A DNA stretch of 9,782 nucleotides from CAZUZD01 sp964624465 (lineage in GTDB: Bacteria; Planctomycetota; Planctomycetia; Isosphaerales; Isosphaeraceae), in assembly GCA_964624465.1 (NCBI GenBank), contig CAZUZD010000238.1, forward strand, positions 1 to 9,782. Direction: 5' to 3'. Positions 1-5,907 of this stretch are shown one piece after another. The position numbers were made by a program, and so were the translations under genes. Positions within the stretch are counted from its first letter, which is position 1. Each line of letters begins with the position of its first letter. The notes below the pieces were generated by a model, which did not search any database, had not been told where the DNA came from, and worked only from the letters and a program-made list of their open reading frames with translations.

Positions 1-1
1 G

Positions 2-2404
2 GCGAGTCCGCCCCCCCCGGCGGCGGCCGCGGTTGCCGCCGTGGCCTCGGGCCGGACCGCCGTCGAGGCCGCGCCGCCGCTGGCACCCTCGATCGCTGCC
101 CCTGCCGGTTCGATTTTGGTCCCACAGCGGCGCTCGGCCCTGGGCGCCTGGGCGGGTCGGCATCGCGTGCCGTTGCTGCTCATGGGCGTGATCGGCTGCG
201 TGCTGCTGACGGTCGGCTATCGGCTCTGGATCCAGCGCCGCGAGAATCTGCCGCAGATCGCCGCCGATAGCCTCGTCCAGGGCGAGGAGGCACTCCAGGC
301 TGGCCGGTTCGACGAGGCCAAGCTCCAGCTGCGGCAGTCGGCCCAGGCGTACCGCGAGCTCGGGATCCGCGATGAGCGCTCTCAGAAGGCCGTGCAGCTT
401 GCCGACGAGTCGGCGCTTCTGGCCGATCTCTCGCGGTCCACCCTCGAGGAGCTGATCGAGGAGGCGGCGAAGTTCAGCCCGCCCGATCGCTGGTCGGAGC
501 GGTTCAACGCGATCTATCGCGGTCAGTCGCTGATCCTCGACACTGCGCTGTTGAGCCCGAACCGCGGTCCCCAGGGCGGGCCGGAACTCTCCTACCGCAT
601 CTTCACCGGCCGCGGGCCCACCCCAGCCCGTCAGGGGCGACTCGATCTCACCGGCTTCACGCTCCTGCAGACGCTCGCCCCGAGATCCGATCAGCCCCTG
701 CTCTTCGGCGCCCGGATCGAGGCCTTGACGCTGGAAAATGGCGAGTGGCTCGTGCGCCTGGCCCCCGGGAGTGGCGTGGTGCTGACCCAGCTCAAGGCCC
801 TCGAGCAGACCGGCTGGGACCCGCTGCAATCGTCGACCACCAACGGAACCGACCGGGTCGATGCGGCCGCCCGACTCCGCTCCCGGCCCGCCCTGCTGGG
901 CGCGCTGGCCGTCGGGGTGATCGGTCTCCAGGGAGGCACCCCGCCGGTCACCCGGGTCGAGGTCAACGACCTGGCCCGCCGGGCCGACCTGGTCGGGAAG
1001 GACGTCCTGGTGGATGGGCGGGTCCGGATCTTCCAGCTGCACCCCGGACGTGGCTTCGATGAAGTGCTCCTCAAGGAGACCCCCGTCGTCTTCCGGTTGC
1101 CCCCGAGCCTTCGCCGACCCGATGCCCCCAGCCAGCGCGTGGCGATCCTCCAGGGCCGGCTCAAGCAGGAAGGAGAGTCGCTCGTCGTCGACGTCGCGAC
1201 CATGCAACTCGTGGGCGACGACTCCGAGCGACTCGACAAGGGCCTGGCCGTGCTGGCACGGACCGACTTCAAGGGCCGGCTCGCCTGGTCGCAATGGGCC
1301 ACGCGTCGGGCCCGGCTGTACAAGGATGAGGCACTCGCCGCCAGGGCCGTCCAGGTGGCCACCGAGGCGCTCCGGCTCGAGGCCGAGATCCCCGAGAACC
1401 AGACCCCCGAGGCCTCGCTGCGGCTGGCTACCCGCGCCCGAGAGGCCGGCGTGCCGGAGCCCGATCCGGGGGCCTTGATTCACCGAGCGTTTGTCGCAAG
1501 GTCCAGGGCCGCCAAAGGCTCCGTCGAGGTGGATCGGCTCGCCGACGAGCTCGCACCACTGCTGCCGGAATCGGCCCGGCCCCAGGACGCCTCCGTGGCC
1601 GAGACCCTGGCGGCGTACCAGCAGGATCCCTATCGCACGTACCTCAAGGCTCCGGCCGCCGTCCGGGCGGCCCTCGACCGTCGCCTCTGGGCCGACCTCG
1701 TCGAGCACTCGCTCCGGCTCCGGGCCGAGACCAACCCCCGCGAGGCCACCGCGCTGGGGCGAGAGGCCGAGAAGCGGCTGCCGGACCGGCCGACCGTGGC
1801 GGCCACCCTGTTCGAGCGCGGGATGCAGGCTGCCTCACAGGATGTGGCCACCCTGCGTCGCACCGAGGTGCTCGAACTGGCCCGCGCCTACGAGAAATCC
1901 GGTCAGGGGGAGGTCGGCCGCCAGAAGATCCGCACCTGGCTGAACGCCCAGCGGGACCGCAACCTCGCTCGCGACGACGCCGATGGCCGCCTGGCCCTGG
2001 CCGAGGAATACCAGACCCTCCTGTCCGATCGGGGGGCGGCCGCCGACCTGCTGAAGGAGGCGGCCCAGATCGACCCGAATGCCCAGTCGGTCGCCGACGC
2101 GTTCCGGCGTCTGGGGTATCGCCGCGAGGGGGACCGCTGGGTCGACGCCGGTCCGGGGAACCCCGAGCCGGCGGCCGCCGCCAAGGACAACACCCCGGGC
2201 CTCGACGACCCCTTCGAGAACCTGAGTCCGGACGATGTCGTGGCCCGCCTGGGCAAGCCCGACCGGAAGAGCCAGGTGATCACCCAGGGCCGGATCCTGA
2301 TTCAGTGGGTGTACGAGGGAACCCGCGGCCGGACGCAGGTCATCAACTTCCTGCGCGAACCGAACAGCCCGCCGCGTGTCCTGAGTCGGTACACCCCGAA
2401 GTGA
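2..2404 (+). CDS. Large single-pass membrane protein, helical repeats and BamE/SmpA-like C-terminus (5' partial)
   Basis: I do not recognise a named family over the full length. The frame is open to the left edge. The first possible start in view (GTG at 41) has no ribosome binding site, and the codons before it encode the same Ala/Pro-rich sequence as those after it, so the gene very probably begins upstream. Counting from the GTG as residue 1, a basic stretch (RR at 30-31, R40-H-R) precedes a hydrophobic segment at about 44-64, predicting a cytoplasmic N-terminus and a periplasmic body. Residues 75-130 look TPR-like (GEEALQAGRFDEA). Residues 317-391 have the alternating beta pattern of an OB-like fold (GKDVLVDGRV). 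Residues 400-690 are Ala/Arg/Leu-rich helices resembling degenerate TPRs. Residues 727-787 resemble the SmpA/OmlA/BamE fold (VVARLGKPD, then QWVYEG), seen in envelope lipoproteins. The role is unknown; an envelope scaffold or assembly factor is an inference. Domain calls are by eye. Confidence 0.85.
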   Translation, partial: ASPPPPAAAAVAAVASGRTAVEAAPPLAPSIAAPAGSILVPQRRSALGAWAGRHRVPLLLMGVIGCVLLTVGYRLWIQRRENLPQIAADSLVQGEEALQAGRFDEAKLQLRQSAQAYRELGIRDERSQKAVQLADESALLADLSRSTLEELIEEAAKFSPPDRWSERFNAIYRGQSLILDTALLSPNRGPQGGPELSYRIFTGRGPTPARQGRLDLTGFTLLQTLAPRSDQPLLFGARIEALTLENGEWLVRLAPGSGVVLTQLKALEQTGWDPLQSSTTNGTDRVDAAARLRSRPALLGALAVGVIGLQGGTPPVTRVEVNDLARRADLVGKDVLVDGRVRIFQLHPGRGFDEVLLKETPVVFRLPPSLRRPDAPSQRVAILQGRLKQEGESLVVDVATMQLVGDDSERLDKGLAVLARTDFKGRLAWSQWATRRARLYKDEALAARAVQVATEALRLEAEIPENQTPEASLRLATRAREAGVPEPDPGALIHRAFVARSRAAKGSVEVDRLADELAPLLPESARPQDASVAETLAAYQQDPYRTYLKAPAAVRAALDRRLWADLVEHSLRLRAETNPREATALGREAEKRLPDRPTVAATLFERGMQAASQDVATLRRTEVLELARAYEKSGQGEVGRQKIRTWLNAQRDRNLARDDADGRLALAEEYQTLLSDRGAAADLLKEAAQIDPNAQSVADAFRRLGYRREGDRWVDAGPGNPEPAAAAKDNTPGLDDPFENLSPDDVVARLGKPDRKSQVITQGRILIQWVYEGTRGRTQVINFLREPNSPPRVLSRYTPK

Positions 2405-2476
2405 CACTCGCCCCGGCTCCGGGATCGCCGGGTGTGCTCAGAAGTTCAGCGATCTGCCGGTTGGCGTCGCAGCCGA

Positions 2477-2513
2477 TCCCGGCCAGGTCGGGCGGGCTCA
2501 AATCCGGCCGGGA
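2477..2513 (+). terminator. Weak stem-loop after the large membrane protein gene
   Basis: An 8-bp perfect stem (TCCCGGCC at 2477-2484 with GGCCGGGA at 2506-2513) encloses a 21-base loop, 73 bases after the stop codon. There is no T run, so it is not a classic intrinsic terminator. It may stabilise the 3' end of the mRNA or act with Rho. In GC-rich DNA such a stem can also arise by chance. Confidence 0.25.
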
Positions 2514-2534
2514 ACGGGCGTCGGTCCGAACTGG

Positions 2535-2559
2535 GGAACTCCAGCGGCCGGGCGGCGTC
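2535..2559 (+). promoter_or_regulatory. Possible ECF-sigma-type promoter
   Basis: GGAAC (2535-2539) and CGTC (2556-2559) are separated by 16 bases and followed by the A8 run. This matches the general form of promoters read by many ECF sigma factors. Both motifs are short and GC-rich, so chance is a serious alternative. The nearest downstream gene is the DksA-like gene at 2897, which would leave a leader of about 330 bases. Confidence 0.2.
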
Positions 2560-2569
2560 CAAAAAAAAC

Positions 2570-2592
2570 ACCGAATGTCGCAAACTTTCGGT
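2570..2592. repeat. 6-bp inverted repeat beside an A8 tract
   Basis: ACCGAA (2570-2575) and TTCGGT (2587-2592) are exact reverse complements around an 11-base loop. Read on the minus strand, the stem is followed by one base and then eight T, the layout of a weak intrinsic terminator. No minus-strand gene lies to its right that would need it. A bent A-tract or an antisense terminator are alternatives. Confidence 0.3.
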
Positions 2593-2684
2593 CGGCGGCG
2601 GCGTAGTACTCTCGAAAAGAGTGGTTGCTCGCTCCGGTGTCTGGACCGTGGCGCATAATGTGCTCGGACGGAACGCCAGGTCAG

Positions 2685-2702
2685 CCGTCCACCGGTGGAC
2701 GG
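2685..2702. promoter_or_regulatory. Perfect 18-bp palindrome, operator-like
   Basis: CCGTCCACC (2685-2693) is followed directly by its exact reverse complement GGTGGACGG (2694-2702). AGC before it and GCT after it extend the symmetry apart from one extra G. A spacer-less palindrome of this length in a non-coding stretch fits a binding site for a dimeric regulator. It lies 57 bases upstream of the candidate -35 box at 2759. As RNA it could not close without losing central pairs, so a DNA site is the more natural reading. The binding protein is unknown. Confidence 0.35.
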
Positions 2703-2758
2703 GCTTCCCACCGGGGCGTGCCTCGCGGACCCGGCCGGCAACGGTCGGGACTCGGTGT

Positions 2759-2788
2759 TTGATCGTCGGGGCCTGGCCCCGCTATGAC
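2759..2788 (+). promoter_or_regulatory. Candidate sigma70-like promoter of the DksA-like gene with an internal inverted repeat
   Basis: TTGATC (2759-2764) and TATGAC (2783-2788), each 4/6 to consensus, are 18 bases apart, about 108 bases before the start at 2897. The spacer holds an inverted repeat, CGGGGCC (2767-2773), one T, then GGCCCCG (2775-2781). A dimeric regulator bound there would sit on the polymerase-facing spacer, a placement known from MerR-type promoters, whose spacers are usually 19-20 bases. Regulation is an inference from geometry only. Confidence 0.35.
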
Positions 2789-2896
2789 CTATCCTCGCGT
2801 AGACCGTGACGCCGTGCCGCTTCCGGTGGCAGCCCCCCACTCCGGGCCGGCTTGCTCGACCTGAACGGCCCGCGATGACGCACCTGGAGGTGCGAG

Positions 2897-3385
2897 ATGG
2901 CCCGCAACAAAGACGCTCTGCTTCGACTGCACGGTCGCCTGGTCAAGCGGCGCGATGCGCTCCGCAAGGCCCTCAGCGGGGACCTCGACTCCCTGCGAGA
3001 ATACACCTCAACGTTCGAGGTCGGTGATACGGCCGACGCCGCGGTCGATACCGCCAATGACGAGATCAACTCCCAGCTGGCCGAGCTCGAATCGCGCGAA
3101 CTGGGTCAGATCGAGAACGCGCTGAAGCGGATCGAGGTCGGCGTTTACGGCCGTTGCGAGATCTGCCAGGAGAAGATCAGCGAGCCCCGGCTCAACGCGC
3201 TGCCGTATACCAGCACCTGCATCGACTGCCAGCGCGAGAGCGAGCGGACGGGCTACTTCGGCCGTCACGGGCACGGCACCCCGCACCGCTGGGAAACGCT
3301 GGGCTCGTCGGGCGACGACCACGACCGCGACTCGAAGATCAACCTCAGCGACTTCGAGATGGACCTGAGCGAGAGCGGCCGCTGA
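2897..3385 (+). CDS. DksA/TraR-family C4 zinc-finger regulator
   Basis: This 162-residue protein probably binds the secondary channel of RNA polymerase and modulates initiation, as DksA does with ppGpp. The zinc finger is visible as C87-x2-C90 and C108-x2-C111. Upstream is a helical region with D44-x-x-D47-x-A49, matching the DxxDxA motif at the coiled-coil tip of E. coli DksA that acts near the polymerase active site. The stretch before this motif is shorter than in E. coli DksA (43 versus about 70 residues). The tail after the last Cys is longer (51 residues versus about a dozen), His-rich near 124-130 (GRHGHGTPH) and then strongly acidic. The ATG is supported by GGAGG at 2886-2890, six bases ahead. 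A terminator follows, so the gene is probably monocistronic. Family membership is secure; DksA-like activity is inferred from the tip motif. Confidence 0.93.
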   Translation: MARNKDALLRLHGRLVKRRDALRKALSGDLDSLREYTSTFEVGDTADAAVDTANDEINSQLAELESRELGQIENALKRIEVGVYGRCEICQEKISEPRLNALPYTSTCIDCQRESERTGYFGRHGHGTPHRWETLGSSGDDHDRDSKINLSDFEMDLSESGR

Positions 3386-3422
3386 CCTGGCCGCCTGGTC
3401 CCCACGCCTCCGAGTTCGAATC

Positions 3423-3465
3423 CACGAGGGCCGTCCCGGTCTCGACCGGGCGGCCTTCGTGTTTT
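3423..3465 (+). terminator. Strong intrinsic terminator after the DksA-like gene
   Basis: A long stem pairs CACGAGGGCCGTCCCGGT (3423-3440) with ACCGGGCGGCCTTCGTG (3445-3461) around a CTCG loop. There is one G-T pair and one unpaired base, and TTTT follows at 3462-3465. It lies 37 bases after the stop codon and upstream of the next promoter, so it separates the two transcription units. Confidence 0.85.
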
Positions 3466-3495
3466 GGACCGGTATCCGGGCCGTGGCGGTCGACT

Positions 3496-3525
3496 TTGAC
3501 GCCTGATCCGCGAGCGGAGTATAGT
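3496..3525 (+). promoter_or_regulatory. Sigma70-like promoter of the HtrA-type protease gene
   Basis: TTGACG (3496-3501) and TATAGT (3520-3525), each 5/6 to consensus, are separated by 18 bases. Transcription would begin near 3532, giving a leader of about 74 bases before the ATG at 3606. The position between a strong terminator and the gene supports it. It also argues against translation starting upstream of 3606. Confidence 0.7.
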
Positions 3526-3605
3526 TGCCACGACGCGCCGGGGGGTGGACTCCCCGGCCCTGGCGGACCTCGGGCCGCGTCCCGACCGGACGGAGATCGG
3601 ACCGC

Positions 3606-5186
3606 ATGGCACGGCCTCTCGCTCGCGCACTCGGGCACGTCACGACCCTGACGCTCGGACTCGCCGCCGGATTCTGGTTCGCAACGACTCCGCCGCCCCT
3701 CGTCGCCCGCCAGGCCCCGGCCACGGGCGCCGCACCCAGCCTGACCCGGCCTGCCGGTGCCGAGCCCGAAGATCTGGTCTACGAGCAGCTCGCCCGCCAG
3801 TACGACCAGTTCCGCCAGGTCGACCGGACCTTCGAACTGGTCGCCAGGGCGGTCTCGCCCGCCGTCGTGCACATCGTCGCCCGCAAGAACGGGCAGGACG
3901 AGGCGGGCAAGCCGGGCAAGTTCGAGGAAACCGGCTCCGGCGTCATCGTCCGGGCCGACGCATCGGACACCCGCTACGTGCTGACCAATAACCACGTCGT
4001 CGACGGCGCCCGGGCCGAGGACGTCAGCGTCAATCTCCAGGACGGTCGGATCGTCAAGCCGACCCTGTTCTGGGCGGATCAGACGGTCGATGTCGCCGTG
4101 CTGAAGCTCGATCGGGTCGACCTGCCAGTGGCCCGGCTCGGCAACAGCGACGAGGCGATCGTCGGCTCGTGGGTCATGGCGATCGGCAGTCCGTTCGGCC
4201 TCACGCACTCGGTCAGCCAGGGCATCATCTCGGCCCGCAGCCGCTACGAGGCCGAGCTGGAGGAGGACGGCGTCGAGAACCAGGACTTCCTCCAGACCGA
4301 TGCGGCCATCAACCCCGGCAACTCGGGCGGCCCGCTCGTGAACCTGAAGGGGGAGGTGATCGGGCTGAACACCGCCATCGCCTCCAATGGCGGCGGCAGC
4401 GAGGGCGTCGGCTTCAGCATCCCGATCAACCTGGCCCGCTGGGCGATGGTGCAGCTCGTGAAGACCGGACGGGTCAGCCGCGGCGGCATCGGGGTGCACC
4501 TGATGGAGCTGGATCCCGCCTCGGCCTCCAAGCTCGGCCTCGACCGGCCCCGGGGCGCCCGCATCGACACCATCCAGGACGGCTCGCCCGCCGATCAGGC
4601 CGGCCTGCAGCAGGGGGATGTGATCCTCAAGTTCAACGGCCTGGAGGTGGTCGATTACAACCACCTGATCAACCTGGTCTCGATGACGCCGATCGGCGAG
4701 TCGGCCGACCTGACCGTCTGGCGGAACCGCCGACCGCTGCCCGTCAAGGTCACCGTGGCCGACCGCGCCGCAGTCGTCGCGCGGGGTGGCCCGGCCGTCC
4801 AGCAGGATCCTGCCGTCGGCCTGCTCCGGCGGCCGGCTCCCTCCCCTGCCCCCACCCCCGCTCCGGCCGCCGAACCGGCCCCGGCCCCGGCCGCTCCACC
4901 GGTGGGCGACCTGGCCATGGCGGACATCGACGGACCCGGGGCCGCGCGCCGGTTCGGGCTCTCGGATGGGTTCCGGGGCGTCCTGGTGACCCGGATTGAC
5001 GCCACCAGCCCGCTGGCCGGCCACCTGCGGGCCTCCGACCTGATCGAGACGGTCGGCGGCCGGCCCGTGCGCACGGCGGCCGAGGTCGTGCAGGCCCTGA
5101 ACCGTCCGAACCGCGGTCCGGTCGACGTGGTCGTCGTGCGGACCGAGCGCGGCATCCCCCAGCGCCGGACCTTGCGGGTTCCCTGA
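3606..5186 (+). CDS. HtrA/Deg-type S1C serine protease with two PDZ domains
   Basis: This 526-residue protein is an envelope protease/chaperone that would degrade or refold damaged exported proteins. A basic N-terminus and hydrophobic stretch (about 11-27) form a signal peptide or membrane anchor. The trypsin-like domain (about 75-285) has the full triad: H130 in TNNHVVDG, D162 in DVAVLKLD, and S240 in NPGNSGGPL. PDZ1 is at about 292-385 (GSPADQAGLQQGDVI). A Pro/Ala linker (about 408-433) leads to a divergent PDZ2 (about 434-526; ASDLIETVGGRPV). Two PDZ domains match the DegP/DegQ/MucD arrangement; the extended linker is less usual. The ATG at 3606 is preferred: GGAG lies ten bases ahead, it gives a normal signal-like N-terminus, and the frame upstream of it overlaps the promoter. 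Planctomycetes often carry many HtrA paralogs, so I give no degP symbol. Confidence 0.95.
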   Translation: MARPLARALGHVTTLTLGLAAGFWFATTPPPLVARQAPATGAAPSLTRPAGAEPEDLVYEQLARQYDQFRQVDRTFELVARAVSPAVVHIVARKNGQDEAGKPGKFEETGSGVIVRADASDTRYVLTNNHVVDGARAEDVSVNLQDGRIVKPTLFWADQTVDVAVLKLDRVDLPVARLGNSDEAIVGSWVMAIGSPFGLTHSVSQGIISARSRYEAELEEDGVENQDFLQTDAAINPGNSGGPLVNLKGEVIGLNTAIASNGGGSEGVGFSIPINLARWAMVQLVKTGRVSRGGIGVHLMELDPASASKLGLDRPRGARIDTIQDGSPADQAGLQQGDVILKFNGLEVVDYNHLINLVSMTPIGESADLTVWRNRRPLPVKVTVADRAAVVARGGPAVQQDPAVGLLRRPAPSPAPTPAPAAEPAPAPAAPPVGDLAMADIDGPGAARRFGLSDGFRGVLVTRIDATSPLAGHLRASDLIETVGGRPVRTAAEVVQALNRPNRGPVDVVVVRTERGIPQRRTLRVP

Positions 5187-5358
5187 GCCCAGACCGCAAC
5201 CGCGCGGGCTGGCCGACGGCGAAACGGGGTGCACGACGAGATCGTGGCGACGGTCCGTCCCTTGACATCGGGCGGCTCGCTGCCGCACCGCGTTGACCCG
5301 TCTGACTGGCTGGCCGCTGGCGCCCTGGGTGCCGGGGTCGGCCCCGGAGTTCAGGTTC

Positions 5359-5907
5359 ATGGCGGCAGAGTGGCACGCGACGACCATCCTCTCGGTGCGC
5401 CGGGGACCCACGGTGGCCCTGGGCGGGGACGGCCAGGTGACCCTGGGCACCACCGTCATGAAGGGAGACGCCGTGAAGGTCCGCCGGCTCCTCGACGGCC
5501 AGGTGCTCGTCGGGTTCGCCGGCAGCGCGGCCGACGGCTTCGCGCTCCTGGAGCGGTTCGAGGGCAAGCTCAAGGACTATCCCGGCAACGTACCCCGCGC
5601 CGCCATCGAGCTGGCGAAGCTCTGGCGCACCGACCGGGCCCTGCGACGGCTGGAGGCCCTGCTCGTCGTGGCCGATTCGCGGCACAGCCTGCTGCTGAGC
5701 GGCTCTGGCGACGTGATCCAGCCCACCGACGGCATCCTCTGCGCCGGCTCCGGCGGCAGCTACGCGCTGGCGGCGGCACGGGCCCTGATCCAGCACACGT
5801 CGCTGTCGGCGGCTGAGATCGTGCGCGAGTCACTGCTGATCGCCGGCGGGATCGACATCTACACCAACTCGCACCTGACCGTGGAGGAGCTGCCGTGCGC
5901 GAGCTGA
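5359..5907 (+). CDS. hslV: ATP-dependent protease peptidase subunit HslV (ClpQ)
   Basis: HslV is the proteasome-like threonine peptidase that forms a double hexamer capped by HslU and degrades unfolded cytoplasmic proteins. The 182-residue product matches the family length. The catalytic residue is most likely T8 in HATTILSVRR, so seven residues (MAAEWHA) must be removed to expose it. Counting from T8 as residue 1, D17, K33 and S124 fall at the expected catalytic-site positions (D24, K40 and S131 here; contexts GGDGQV, VKVRRL, GSGGSY). No in-frame start lies nearer the Thr, so the propeptide is real; GGAG at 5346-5349 precedes the ATG at a slightly long distance. The last 13 bases overlap hslU, implying translational coupling. 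The 172 bases upstream contain a TTGACA but no convincing -10 element, so the promoter is unresolved and read-through from the protease gene is possible. Confidence 0.96.
   Translation: MAAEWHATTILSVRRGPTVALGGDGQVTLGTTVMKGDAVKVRRLLDGQVLVGFAGSAADGFALLERFEGKLKDYPGNVPRAAIELAKLWRTDRALRRLEALLVVADSRHSLLLSGSGDVIQPTDGILCAGSGGSYALAAARALIQHTSLSAAEIVRESLLIAGGIDIYTNSHLTVEELPCAS

Larger units (their letters stand above)
2405..2896. other. Gene-poor interval with inverted repeats and candidate promoters
   Basis: These 492 bases hold no reading frame that looks coding. The open frames on both strands give Arg/Ser/Pro-rich peptides without recognisable domains or good ribosome binding sites. The interval has an A8 run (2561-2568), unusual in this GC-rich context, four inverted repeats (2477-2513, 2570-2592, 2685-2702, 2767-2781) and candidate promoter elements for the downstream zinc-finger gene. 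No tRNA, tmRNA, RNase P or SRP RNA signature was seen. An unrecognised small RNA is possible but not supported. Confidence 0.6.

Noticed and set aside
41..43. GTG at 41 as the true start of the large membrane protein
   Set aside because: There is no ribosome binding site, and the frame stays open to the window edge with the same Ala/Pro-rich composition, so the gene most likely begins outside.
2625..2659. TTGCTC and CATAAT as a promoter in the gene-poor interval
   Set aside because: The spacer is 23 bases, too long for a sigma70 promoter, and no good -35 box lies at the right distance from CATAAT.
2432..2809. A 125-codon plus-strand frame in the gene-poor interval
   Set aside because: Arg/Ser-rich translation, no ribosome binding site, no domain, and it crosses the palindromes and promoter candidates.
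3411..3427. tRNA T-loop-like string TTCGAATCC after the DksA-like gene
   Set aside because: The flanking bases do not form the 5-bp T stem, and no acceptor, D or anticodon arm is present. The downstream hairpin is the terminator.
5262..5298. TTGACA (5262) and TTGACC (5293) as hslV promoter boxes
   Set aside because: No acceptable -10 hexamer occurs 16-18 bases downstream of either; kept only as an unresolved possibility.
3345..5573. A 742-codon minus-strand open frame across the HtrA-type protease and the start of hslV
   Set aside because: It mirrors two well-supported plus-strand genes. Its translation is Gly/Arg/Asp/His-rich without motifs, as expected for an antisense frame in GC-rich codon use.
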